This document shows, in pieces, positions 1-7,022 of a DNA stretch of 14,684 nt (position 1 is the stretch's first letter; each line of letters starts with the position of its first letter). This DNA is from JBHHZJ01 sp046758005. Its GTDB lineage: Bacteria; Pseudomonadota; Alphaproteobacteria; Kiloniellales; J153. The position numbers were made by a program, and so were the translations under genes. Location of the stretch: assembly GCA_046758005.1 (NCBI GenBank), contig JBHHZJ010000083.1:1-14684 (forward strand). The letters are read 5' to 3'. The notes under the pieces are model-generated. The model was not told the origin of the DNA and did not search any database. It was given only the letters and a program-made list of their open reading frames with translations.

Positions 1-1160
1 AACTCGAGCGGCGCGCGGGACAGCGGCTCGGCGCCGCGCCCGGTGATCAGGCTGGTCCGGCCCAGCGTCATGGCCAGCCCGCTGTCGCCGTCGAAGATGA
101 TGATGTGCACGAAGAGCACCATGCCCGCCGCCGCCTCGACCGGGTTGCCGTGGTAGAGCATGGGCCAGTCCATCCAGTTCGGCGCGAACGTGGCGCCGAG
201 CCCGTAGCCGCAGGCGTTCATCCTGTGTGCCGCGTGGCCCGCGGCGTCCAGGATCCGCGCGTGGGCGTCGAACGCCTCGCCCAGCGGCCGGCCCGGGCGC
301 AGTGCGTCCTCGACGGCGTGCAGCGCCGCCTCGGCAACCTCGAACATCTCGACTTGGCGCGGCGGCGGCGTGCCGATGCGGATCGTGCGCATCATGGCGG
401 CGTGGTAATGGCGGTCAGTCCCGGCCCACTCCAGGGTCAGCTGGTCGTGGTCGTCCAGGCGCCGCCGGCCCGCGTAGTAGCGGCACAGCAGGGCGCCGGG
501 ACCCGAGCCGATGACGAACTCGTTGGCCGGGTAGTCGCCGCCGCCCTTGAAGATCGCCCCCTGCATCGCGGCCAGGATGTCGCCCTCGAAGCCGCCGGGC
601 CCGGCCAGGCGCACGGCCTCGTCCAGCGCGTCGTCGGCCAGGCCGGCGGCGCGGCGCACGTAGACGATCTCCGCCTCGCTCTTGATCGCGCGCAGCCGGC
701 TGACCAGCTCGGAGGCGTCGACCAGGGTACAGAAACCATCCAGCGCCGCGTCCAGGCGCCGGCCGTTGCGCGCGGTCAGGCCGTAGGCCTCGTACTCCAC
801 GCCCAGGCGCTTGCCGCGGCAACCGTGCTCGTCGAGGACCGCGCGCAGCGCCTCGGCCGGCTTCGCGTCCGGCCCGTCCACCCAGATTCGGACGTCCTCG
901 ATGACCGAGGTCCGCCGCGCCTGGCGCAGGTCCGGGGCGCGCGTCAGCAGCGTCATGCCCCCGTCGGCGCCGAGGTAGAGGCATTGAAAGAAGACGTAGC
1001 CGAACGTGTCGTATCCGGTCAGGTAATACATGCTCTCCTGTCGGAACAGCAGCAGGCCGTCCAGGCCCATCCGGGCCATCTCGCGGCGGGTGCGGGCGCG
1101 CCGCGCGGCAAGCTCTTCGGTGCTGAAATGCAGGGCCTTCACCGCGCCTGTCCGGCTCAC
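1..1160 (-). CDS. M24-fold (Xaa-Pro peptidase/creatinase-like) protein, C-terminus cut by window edge
   Basis: The reading frame runs from a GTG at 1160 to the window edge without a stop, giving 386 residues; family members are usually about 390-400, so little is missing. The N-terminal half is a creatinase-type domain (LLLFRQESMYYLTGYD at 36-51). The C-terminal half is a pita-bread M24 domain (ELVSRLRAIKSEAEI at 151-165, RT at 258-259, GYGLG at 318-322). The usual five metal ligands are absent: the Asp of the 'sDxtRT' motif is Ala255, the His of 'GHGIG' is Tyr319, and the Glu of 'tiEPg' is His352. I infer a metal-independent hydrolase, like creatinase or ectoine hydrolase, or a catalytically dead relative, rather than a true aminopeptidase P. 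The start is chosen because GTG overlaps the pgeF stop (GTGA), implying coupled translation. It is the last visible gene of the hldD operon. The fold is secure; the substrate is unknown. Confidence 0.82.
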   Translation of the reverse strand, partial: MSRTGAVKALHFSTEELAARRARTRREMARMGLDGLLLFRQESMYYLTGYDTFGYVFFQCLYLGADGGMTLLTRAPDLRQARRTSVIEDVRIWVDGPDAKPAEALRAVLDEHGCRGKRLGVEYEAYGLTARNGRRLDAALDGFCTLVDASELVSRLRAIKSEAEIVYVRRAAGLADDALDEAVRLAGPGGFEGDILAAMQGAIFKGGGDYPANEFVIGSGPGALLCRYYAGRRRLDDHDQLTLEWAGTDRHYHAAMMRTIRIGTPPPRQVEMFEVAEAALHAVEDALRPGRPLGEAFDAHARILDAAGHAAHRMNACGYGLGATFAPNWMDWPMLYHGNPVEAAAGMVLFVHIIIFDGDSGLAMTLGRTSLITGRGAEPLSRAPLE

Positions 1161-1951
1161 GATTGCAGATAGATCGCCGACAGGCCGCGGCCGTAGTCGC
1201 GTTGCCCGCGCAGGCGCGCCCGGCGATAGCTGAAGAACCGCGCCTCCTGCGTGCAGGTGTCGCCCGGCAGGATCTGCGCGTTTCCCACGCCGGCCGCGGC
1301 CAGGCGCCGGGCGACGTAGCCCTTGAGGTCGAACATGAAATGGCCGTCGCGCGGCGCCGGGCGGAAGAAGTCGCGGTTGTCCCGCGCCTGTTCCATGAAC
1401 GGCGCCGGGAATTCCGGCCCGACCTCGTAGGACCGCCGGCCGATGGTCGGGCCGATGCCGGCGACGATGTCCGCGCGCCGGGCGCCGAGTTCGACCATCG
1501 CCTCGACGACCGCCTCCACGATGCCGGCCAGCGCGCCGCGCCAGCCGGCGTGCGCCGCGCCCACGACCGCGGCCTTGGGATCGGCCAGGAGAACGGGCGC
1601 GCAGTCGGCGCTCAGCACGCCGAGCGCGACCCCCGGTCGCGTCGTGACCAGGGCATCCACCTGCGGCGCCCGATCGCGCGGCCACGGCCGCTCGACCACG
1701 GCGACGCGGTTGGAGTGGACCTGATAGGCGGTGACCAGGCGGTCGTGGTCGAGGTCGATGCGGGCCATCGCCCGGGCCCGGTTCTCGGCCACGTTCGCGG
1801 CCACGTCGCCGGAGCCGAAGCCGCAGTTGAGCGAACGGTACGGGCCCTCGCTCACCCCGCCGCCACGCCCGAAAAAAGCGTGCCGGACGCCCGGCAGCTC
1901 GTCGAGGGGGCCGATGGTCAGCATGTCGGGGTCGGGTTCGGGACGGTCCAT
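1157..1951 (-). CDS. pgeF: Peptidoglycan editing factor PgeF (YfiH/YlmD, laccase-domain)
   Basis: A 264-residue cytoplasmic protein, normal for the family. PgeF (formerly 'multicopper polyphenol oxidase/laccase domain') removes UDP-MurNAc carrying L-Ser instead of L-Ala; family members also show purine-nucleoside phosphorylase activity. The zinc-site residues are all visible: His79 in YQVHS, Cys117 in SADCAPVLL and His134 in AAHAGWRGA. A second in-frame Met at residue 10 (codon at 1924-1922) is an alternative start; neither has a strong Shine-Dalgarno. The gene lies 47 bases after the upstream methyltransferase gene and overlaps the M24 gene by four bases, so it is probably part of the hldD-lgt transcript. 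The link to lgt and hldD fits a role in envelope precursor quality control. Confidence 0.93.
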   Translation of the reverse strand: MDRPEPDPDMLTIGPLDELPGVRHAFFGRGGGVSEGPYRSLNCGFGSGDVAANVAENRARAMARIDLDHDRLVTAYQVHSNRVAVVERPWPRDRAPQVDALVTTRPGVALGVLSADCAPVLLADPKAAVVGAAHAGWRGALAGIVEAVVEAMVELGARRADIVAGIGPTIGRRSYEVGPEFPAPFMEQARDNRDFFRPAPRDGHFMFDLKGYVARRLAAAGVGNAQILPGDTCTQEARFFSYRRARLRGQRDYGRGLSAIYLQS

Positions 1952-1998
1952 CGACGCCTAGCCTAGTCGCGCCGGCCGCTCTTGTTAAGTAAGCGCCT

Positions 1999-3126
1999 TC
2001 ACGCGAAGCCCGCCGGCGGCCCGAATCCGGCGCGGGTGAGCGCGAGCGCCTTGTACGACCGCCCCATCTGCGCCGGATCGCTCAGGCGCGCCGCGGCCGA
2101 GGCGATGTCGGCCGCCTGGGCCGGCGTGGCCGATTCACGCAGGGCGGCGGCGCGCGCCCCGAGGCCGAGGGCCGCCAGGAAGTCGCCCTGGTCGACCGGA
2201 CCGTGGGCCTGGGCGCCCGCCTCGGCGGCGGCACGGGCGAGCGCCGAGAAGTCGACGTGAGCGGTCAGGTCCGCGGTCCCCGGGTCCGCCAGCACCGCGT
2301 GCGGCGCGTGGCGGCGCAGGGCCTGCAACGTGGCCCCGGCGCGGGGCCGGGCGCGGCCGTAGTCGATGACCAGCGCCGCGCCGCCGTGCGCGGCCAGGCG
2401 CCGGCCGATCTCTCCGGCCAGCACGATCGCCGGAACCGAGACCTCGACGAGCGAACCGGGCGGCGCCTCGCGCAGCTCGGCCGGCACGAGGGCGGCCGCC
2501 TGCGCCCCGGCGGGCGCCAGGGCGAAGGCGAGCGACCCGCCGTCCGGCGCCAGGGTCACGACCCGCTCGCACCAGCCTTCGGGCCGCCGCTCGAACTGGC
2601 GCACCGGCAGGGCGTCGAAGAACTCGTTGGCGATCAGCAGGAGCGGTCCGTCGGGAACTCCTTCGAGACCGTCATGCCAGTGCGGCGCCGCGCCGGTGGC
2701 TCGTGCCGCCGCGGTCAGCGTGGCGCGCTGGCGCGCGCGCAGGGCGGGGCTGACCTCGACCAGCTGCAGGCGCAGCGCGCGCAGGAACGCCGGCACGACG
2801 CGGGCGGCGCGCAGCGCATCGGCGAGCAGCGTGCCGCGCCCGGGCCCCAGCTCGACCAGCAGCACCGGGTCGGGCGCGCCCATCCGCTGCCAGGTGTCGG
2901 CGCACCACAGGCCGATCAGCTCGCCGAACATCTGGCTGATCTCCGGCGCGGTGACGAAGTCGCCGCGCGCGCCGAAGGGATCGCCGGTCATGTAGTAGCC
3001 GTGCTTGGGGTGGGTCAGCGCCTCGGCCATATACTCGGCAACGGTGATCGGGCCGAGGCGGGCGATGCGCGCCGCGATCCGCCGGTCGAGCGGGGCGCAG
3101 CTACGAAGGGTCGCGCCCTCGGTCAC
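1999..3126 (-). CDS. Class I SAM-dependent methyltransferase, NDUFAF7/MidA type
   Basis: A 375-residue protein of the COG1565/DUF185 family. The mitochondrial homologue NDUFAF7 dimethylates an arginine of the NDUFS2 subunit during complex I assembly, so the bacterial protein may modify a respiratory or other protein; that target is inference. Visible marks are GDFVTAPEISQMFGE at 55-69, the SAM-binding motif I VELGPGRGTL at 91-100, and ANEFFDALPVRQFE at 166-179, all characteristic of the family. The start is a GTG at 3126, ten bases after the lgt stop; translation from here gives the usual N-terminus with ITVAEYMAEAL (27-37). The gene sits between lgt and pgeF, and I infer co-transcription. 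Assignment to the family is firm, the substrate is not. Confidence 0.9.
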   Translation of the reverse strand: MTEGATLRSCAPLDRRIAARIARLGPITVAEYMAEALTHPKHGYYMTGDPFGARGDFVTAPEISQMFGELIGLWCADTWQRMGAPDPVLLVELGPGRGTLLADALRAARVVPAFLRALRLQLVEVSPALRARQRATLTAAARATGAAPHWHDGLEGVPDGPLLLIANEFFDALPVRQFERRPEGWCERVVTLAPDGGSLAFALAPAGAQAAALVPAELREAPPGSLVEVSVPAIVLAGEIGRRLAAHGGAALVIDYGRARPRAGATLQALRRHAPHAVLADPGTADLTAHVDFSALARAAAEAGAQAHGPVDQGDFLAALGLGARAAALRESATPAQAADIASAAARLSDPAQMGRSYKALALTRAGFGPPAGFA

Positions 3127-3136
3127 GGCCGGCGGC

Positions 3137-3931
3137 TCAGGCCCGGGCCCGGCGCGTCCAGGCCAGGACCGCGAGCCCGGCGAGCAGCATGGGCAGAGAC
3201 AGGAGCTGGCCCATCGTGGCCCCCGCGAACAGGAACCCGAGGTGCGGGTCCGGCTCGCGCGCCAACTCGACCAGCATGCGCGCCAGCGCGTAGCCGATCA
3301 GGAACGCGCCGGTCAGCGATCCGGTCCGCTGCAGCGCGCCGCGCCGCGCCAGGGCGAACAGGATCAGGAAAAGCACCAGGCCCTCGATCCCGGCCTCGTA
3401 GATCTGGCTGGGGTGGCGCGGCACCGGGCCGCCGAGCGGAAAGATCATGCCCCACGGCAGGTCGGTCGGGCGGCCGAACAGCTCGCCGTTGATGAAGTTC
3501 GCGATGCGTCCGAAGAACAGTCCGATGGGCGTCGCGCAGGCGACGATGTCGGACAAGGCGAAGATCGGCACGCCCTCCCTGCGCGCGAACAGGACCGTCG
3601 CCAGAACGACGCCGAGCAGGCCGCCGTGAAAGCTCATCCCGCCCTGCCAGAGAAACAGGATCTCCTGTGGATGGGCGAGATAGAATCCGGGCTTGTAGAA
3701 AAGGACGTAGCCGAGCCGGCCGCCGAGCACGACGCCCAGCACGGCCCAGACCAGGAAATCGTCGATGGCCCGCGCGCTCAGCCGTTGCGGCGGGCGGGCG
3801 GCCAGCCAGCGGCAGTAGCGCCAGCCGAGCAACAGGCCGGCGATGTAGGCCAGCGCGTACCAGCGGATCGCCAGCGGGCCGATGGCGATGGCCACCGGGT
3901 CGATTTGCGGGAAGGCGAGGGCGAGCGTCAT
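3137..3931 (-). CDS. lgt: Prolipoprotein diacylglyceryl transferase
   Basis: A 264-residue inner-membrane enzyme that transfers diacylglycerol from phosphatidylglycerol to the lipobox cysteine of prolipoproteins, the first step of lipoprotein maturation. Several hydrophobic segments are visible. The catalytic-site histidine lies in FHGGLLG (101-107); the Lgt signature GRIANFINGELFGRP spans 141-155; HPSQIYEA is at 173-180. Length is normal. An open frame continues upstream through the hldD region, but the true start is the ATG at 3931, giving the expected MTLALAFPQIDPVAI N-terminus and an ATGA overlap with the hldD stop. It is second in the hldD operon and probably translationally coupled to hldD. 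The partner enzymes LspA and Lnt are not in the window. Confidence 0.97.
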   Translation of the reverse strand: MTLALAFPQIDPVAIAIGPLAIRWYALAYIAGLLLGWRYCRWLAARPPQRLSARAIDDFLVWAVLGVVLGGRLGYVLFYKPGFYLAHPQEILFLWQGGMSFHGGLLGVVLATVLFARREGVPIFALSDIVACATPIGLFFGRIANFINGELFGRPTDLPWGMIFPLGGPVPRHPSQIYEAGIEGLVLFLILFALARRGALQRTGSLTGAFLIGYALARMLVELAREPDPHLGFLFAGATMGQLLSLPMLLAGLAVLAWTRRARA

Positions 3932-4911
3932 CGGTACGGGTCCGGCCGGGCCAGGAAGTCCTCGACATAGCGCCGCACCCCGTCCTCCAGCTCGGCAAAG
4001 GGCCGCTCGTAACCGGCTGCGCGCAGGCGCTCCATCCTGGCCTGCGTGAAGTACTGGTAGTTCGGCCGGATCGCCTCGGGGGTGGGCACGTATTGAATGT
4101 TCTCCGGCCGGTCCATGGCGGCGAAGAGCGCGCCGGCGAGCTCGGCGAAGCTGCGCGCCTTGCCCGTGCCGACGTTGAACAGGCCGTTGACCCGCCGGTT
4201 CTCGAGCAGCCAGATCACCACGTCGGCGCAGTCGCCGACCCAGACGAAATCGCGCCGCTGCCCGCCGTCCGGATAGTCTGGGTCGTGGGACTGGAACAGC
4301 CGGGCCGGCGCGCCGTCGCTCACCTGACGGTACAGGTGGTAGGCGACGCTGGCCTGAGCGCCCTTGTGGTACTCGTTCGGGCCGTACACGTTGAAGAACT
4401 TGAGCCCCGCCCATTGCATCGGCACCGGGCCGCCGTCGGCCAGGCGGCGCGCGACCCAGCGGTCGAACAGGTGCTTGCTCCAGCCGTAGGCGTTGAGCGG
4501 GCGCAGCCACGCCAGATACTCGATCGAGGCGTCGTCGTCGAAACCGCGCGCGCCGTCGCCGTAGGTCGCCGCCGAGGAGGCGTAGACGAACTGCTTGTTG
4601 TGTTCGGCGCAGGCGCTCCAGAGCAGCTTGGAGAGGCGGAAGTTGTTGGCGATCAGGGCGTCGCCGTCGCGCGCGGTGGTCTCGGAGACGGCGCCCATGT
4701 GCACGACCGCGCGCAGGGCCGCGCCCGCCCGCGCCAGGAACTCCGGCAGGTCCTCGGGGGCGATCAGGTCCTCGAGCTCGAGCTTGGCGAGGTTGCGCCA
4801 CTTGTCGCCCTGGCCCAGCCGGTCGCACACGACCACCCGCTCGCCGCGCTCGACCAGCGCCGCGGCAACGTTGGAGCCGATGAACCCGGCGCCGCCGGTG
4901 ACCAGAATCAT
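3928..4911 (-). CDS. hldD: ADP-L-glycero-D-manno-heptose 6-epimerase
   Basis: A 327-residue extended short-chain dehydrogenase/reductase that converts ADP-D-glycero- to ADP-L-glycero-beta-D-manno-heptose, the heptose donor for the LPS inner core. The NADP-binding glycine motif GGAGFIGSN is at 6-14, the catalytic YxxxK is Tyr142/Lys146 in NAYGWSK, and ASSAATYG at 111-118 supplies the Ser/Thr of the triad. KFFNVYGPNEYHKG is typical of HldD and separates it from general UDP-sugar epimerases. The start at 4911 is favoured over the upstream in-frame start at 4971: a strong Shine-Dalgarno (GGAGGT) lies nine bases before it, and the Rossmann strand begins at residue 1. It is the first gene of the minus-strand operon and overlaps lgt by four bases. 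Confidence 0.96.
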   Translation of the reverse strand: MILVTGGAGFIGSNVAAALVERGERVVVCDRLGQGDKWRNLAKLELEDLIAPEDLPEFLARAGAALRAVVHMGAVSETTARDGDALIANNFRLSKLLWSACAEHNKQFVYASSAATYGDGARGFDDDASIEYLAWLRPLNAYGWSKHLFDRWVARRLADGGPVPMQWAGLKFFNVYGPNEYHKGAQASVAYHLYRQVSDGAPARLFQSHDPDYPDGGQRRDFVWVGDCADVVIWLLENRRVNGLFNVGTGKARSFAELAGALFAAMDRPENIQYVPTPEAIRPNYQYFTQARMERLRAAGYERPFAELEDGVRRYVEDFLARPDPYR

Positions 4912-4941
4912 TGCGCCAAGACCTCCGCAAGTCCGCCGCAC

Positions 4942-4971
4942 CTTATATTGCCCCGCTCCGGGCCGGGGCAA
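4942..4971 (-). promoter_or_regulatory. Candidate sigma70-type promoter of the hldD operon
   Basis: On the minus strand, TTGCCC (4971-4966) is followed 18 bases later by TATAAG (4947-4942), five of six matches to the -10 consensus. It would start transcription near 4935, leaving a short leader that carries the GGAGGT ribosome site. Read by eye, with no start-site data. Confidence 0.5.
4948..4971. repeat. Inverted repeat TTGCCCCG/CGGGGCAA inside the hldD promoter
   Basis: Perfect eight-base arms at 4948-4955 and 4964-4971 with an eight-base loop. The repeat spans the candidate -35 element and most of the spacer, so it could be an operator. It could also be a chance hairpin in GC-rich DNA. Confidence 0.45.
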
Positions 4972-4983
4972 GCACGCCTTCGG

Positions 4984-5012
4984 TTGAAGCGGCGCCGGGG
5001 CCGCGCCATACT
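4984..5012 (+). promoter_or_regulatory. Candidate promoter for ubiK
   Basis: TTGAAG (4984-4989) and CATACT (5007-5012) are separated by 17 bases. This places a start near 5019 and a leader of about 45 bases before the ubiK ATG. It is divergent from the hldD promoter, with the two -35 elements only 12 bases apart. Confidence 0.4.
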
Positions 5013-5063
5013 TCGCGGTGCCCTGCGCCGTTGCGGCCCTCGAACGGAAAAAGGCTGAGCGAC

Positions 5064-5375
5064 ATGCAGACCCAGAATCGCTTGCTCGACGACCTGGCGC
5101 GCGTCGCGACCGGTGCGATCGGCGTCGCCGCCAGCATGCGCGGCGAAATCGAAGCCCGGCTGCGCGAGCAGTTCGAGCGGATCCTGTCCCAGATGGACCT
5201 GGTCACGCGCGAGGAGTTCGAGGCGGTCAGGGCCATGGCCGCAAAGGCGCGCGAGGAGCAGGAGCGGCTCGGCGAACGCCTGGCCGCCCTGGAGCGCCGG
5301 CTGGACGGAAAGGCGGAGGCGGCCAAGGAAGCCGGCAAGCGGGGCCGCCGAAAGGGCGGCGTGGCCGGCGACTGA
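5064..5375 (+). CDS. ubiK: UbiK-family accessory factor (BMFP/YqiC, membrane fusogenic domain)
   Basis: A 103-residue protein of the BMFP family. UbiK binds UbiJ and lipids and supports aerobic ubiquinone biosynthesis in Escherichia coli; older work on Brucella described membrane fusogenic activity. The N-terminal half (QNRLLDDLARVATGAIGVA, 4-22) is the amphipathic family region. The part from about 48 to 83 (LVTREEFEAVRAMAAKAREE onward) is a heptad-rich coiled coil that normally trimerises. The tail is Lys/Arg/Gly-rich. The ATG at 5064 gives the family N-terminus; the open frame extends further upstream, but that part has no family character. A weak AAGG ribosome site precedes the start. It is divergent from hldD and followed after 36 bases by a gene for an exported protein. 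Confidence 0.85.
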   Translation: MQTQNRLLDDLARVATGAIGVAASMRGEIEARLREQFERILSQMDLVTREEFEAVRAMAAKAREEQERLGERLAALERRLDGKAEAAKEAGKRGRRKGGVAGD

Positions 5376-5411
5376 CATCCGCGCAGGACCTGGAGCGAGC
5401 GGACGGTTCGG

Positions 5412-6326
5412 ATGAGATTCGCCCATCGGTACGCGCTTCTGTTCGCCGGACTGCTCCTGTCCCCCGGGGCCGCCCTTGCGGACACGGCGATCGGGCCCAA
5501 GACCTATGCAGCCCAGGCGGTGCGCATCGACCATCTGGTCGGGACCTTGCGGGTCGAGGTGCGCCCGGACGGGCCGCTCGAGGTCGTCCTGCAAGGGGAC
5601 AAGGACATGGTGGAGGACATCTCCGTGCGGGTCGAAGGCGATACGCTCCTGATCGAGCGGGAGCGGTCGCTCCTCGACTGGCCGCCGGAGGACCTGTTCA
5701 AATGGCGCGACCGGTACCCGATCGTGACCCTGCGCGTGCCGCCGGGCACCCCGTTCGACATCGACACCATGATCGGCCGGGCCACGGTCGGCGACCTGAA
5801 CGCCGAGCTGCGGCTCGGTACCGGGGCGCTGGACGCGGAGATCGGCGACGTGACGGACGCCAAGGTCCGTCTCTCCGGCATGGGCGACATCCGGATCGGG
5901 CGCGTCCGGGGCAACCTGCAGGTCGAGATCGCCGGCAGCGGCAACCTCGACGTCAAGGCCGCGGAGGCGGCCGAGATCACGGTCAGCGGCAGCGGCGACG
6001 TCACCCTGGGGCCGGTCGCCCGGGGCCTGACCTTCAAGATCTCGGGCAGCGGCAACGTGGACGTGGCCGAGGTCCACGGCCCGGTCGAGGGGTGGATCAA
6101 CAGCAGCGGCAGGGTCTCGGTGCGCGGCGGCGCGGCCGATCCGCTTCGGCTGCGCATCAACGGATCCGGGGACTTCACGCTCGACGGCGAGGCGGTCGAG
6201 CCGGATCTGTCGGTCAACGGCTCGGGCAAGATCCGCCTGGGCGCCTACCGCGGCACGATTCGCTTGCGCACCTTCACCGGAACGCTCACGCCCCAGCCCG
6301 GCGGCGGCCTGCTGGTCGCGGAATAG
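5412..6326 (+). CDS. Exported head-GIN domain (DUF2807) beta-repeat protein
   Basis: A 304-residue predicted periplasmic protein. Residues 1-23 form a signal peptide (basic start, hydrophobic core, cleavage after ALA before DTA). The rest matches the head-GIN/DUF2807 pattern, an auto-transporter-like adhesin fold with short beta repeats. The turn motif recurs about every 20 residues: SGMGD 155, AGSGN 174, SGSGD 192, SGSGN 211, NSSGR 230, NGSGD 250, NGSGK 269. No transmembrane anchor, lipobox or catalytic motif is visible; a role in surface binding or as a structural envelope protein is inference. It lies 36 bases after ubiK and is probably read from the same promoter. The ribosome site before the ATG is weak, but the signal peptide fixes the start. 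Confidence 0.82.
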   Translation: MRFAHRYALLFAGLLLSPGAALADTAIGPKTYAAQAVRIDHLVGTLRVEVRPDGPLEVVLQGDKDMVEDISVRVEGDTLLIERERSLLDWPPEDLFKWRDRYPIVTLRVPPGTPFDIDTMIGRATVGDLNAELRLGTGALDAEIGDVTDAKVRLSGMGDIRIGRVRGNLQVEIAGSGNLDVKAAEAAEITVSGSGDVTLGPVARGLTFKISGSGNVDVAEVHGPVEGWINSSGRVSVRGGAADPLRLRINGSGDFTLDGEAVEPDLSVNGSGKIRLGAYRGTIRLRTFTGTLTPQPGGGLLVAE

Positions 6327-6508
6327 CCCGTCCCGGCGCGATCCGGGCAACTGCGCTATTGCGCCCGCCCGGCGAATTTGGCACACTATATCTGGTGGGC
6401 GTAGGGCCACAACGCTCTATATCTCGGTGATCCTGAGGCCGAGGCGCAGCGGGCGGTCGTCCGAGGCCCTCGCCGACACCGGCGCCGGGAGGGGAGATCC
6501 GACGCATC
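6327..6508 (+). other. Intergenic region upstream of the ybjN-proC-ybaK group
   Basis: 182 bases without a gene. A short CCGG-rich hairpin without a T tract follows the DUF2807 stop, so no good terminator is visible. TATATCT occurs twice (6387-6393 and 6419-6424 as TATATC) in an AT-richer patch that probably holds a promoter, but no pair of elements with standard spacing could be fixed. A purine-rich ribosome site GGAGGGGAG (6488-6496) precedes the next gene. Confidence 0.4.
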
Positions 6509-7012
6509 ATGGTGAGCGTTGCCGACCGACAGCGCGACCTGCCGGCCAATCCGCTCGATGTCCTCGAGGAACTGGTCAGCGCCAACGACTGGGCGTTCCA
6601 CCGGCACAGCGAATCGGAGCTGATGGTTGAGGTCGCCGGACGCTGGTGCGGGTATCACATATACGTCGTGTGGGACCCGGGCATGAACGCCATGTTTTTT
6701 TCCTGCCAGCTCGACCTGCGCGTGCCGGAGACCAAGCGGACCGCGCTCTACCAGCTGCTGGCCAGCGTCAACGAGAACCTCTGGCTGGGCCACTTCGACT
6801 TCGTTTCCGACGACGCCACCACCATGTATCGTTGCGCCATCCCCATGCGCGGCGCTTCGGGCCTGAGCGCCGAACAGCTCGAGGACCTGGTCGATGTCGC
6901 GATCCACGAGTGCGAGCGGTTCTACCCGGCCCTGCAACTGGTCGTGTGGGGCGGCCGGACGGTGGCGGAGGCGGTGAGCGTGGCGCGCATGGACACGGTC
7001 GGCGAGGCCTGA
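6509..7012 (+). CDS. YbjN-domain protein
   Basis: A 167-residue cytoplasmic protein with a YbjN/DUF1790 domain, which shares a fold with type III secretion chaperones and bacterial sensory modules. The domain runs from about residue 15 (NPLDVLEELVSANDWAFHR) through the paired strands FFSCQLDLRVPE and the helix KRTALYQLLASVNENLWLG to the C-terminal HECERFYPALQLVVWGG. Escherichia coli YbjN affects motility and stress responses when overproduced, but the biochemical role is unknown. No membrane segment or enzyme motif is visible. The ATG at 6509 lies 12 bases after GGAGGGGAG, slightly long but acceptable. It ends ten bases before proC, so the two are likely co-transcribed, an arrangement I recall from other alphaproteobacteria. 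Confidence 0.85.
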   Translation: MVSVADRQRDLPANPLDVLEELVSANDWAFHRHSESELMVEVAGRWCGYHIYVVWDPGMNAMFFSCQLDLRVPETKRTALYQLLASVNENLWLGHFDFVSDDATTMYRCAIPMRGASGLSAEQLEDLVDVAIHECERFYPALQLVVWGGRTVAEAVSVARMDTVGEA

Positions 7013-7022
7013 GCGGGCGGCG

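Noticed and set aside
2203..3492. A 429-codon plus-strand open frame opposite the methyltransferase and lgt genes
   Set aside because: It is a shadow of two well-supported minus-strand genes, with no recognisable domain and a composition typical of antisense GC-rich DNA.
3137..4930. A single 597-residue fusion of an upstream domain to Lgt
   Set aside because: The part before the lgt ATG (3931) is the wrong frame of hldD and reads as Arg/Ala/Gly-rich noise. Lgt alone has normal length with an ATGA overlap.
6378..6393. A sigma54-type promoter (TTGGCAC) upstream of the ybjN gene
   Set aside because: The -24-like TGGCAC is present, but the -12 TTGC element at the required spacing is not.
4908..6410. 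A 500-codon minus-strand open frame opposite ubiK and the DUF2807 gene
   Set aside because: Both opposite-strand genes have family motifs and a signal peptide; this frame has only repetitive Asp/Arg/Gln/Pro-rich sequence and no ribosome site.
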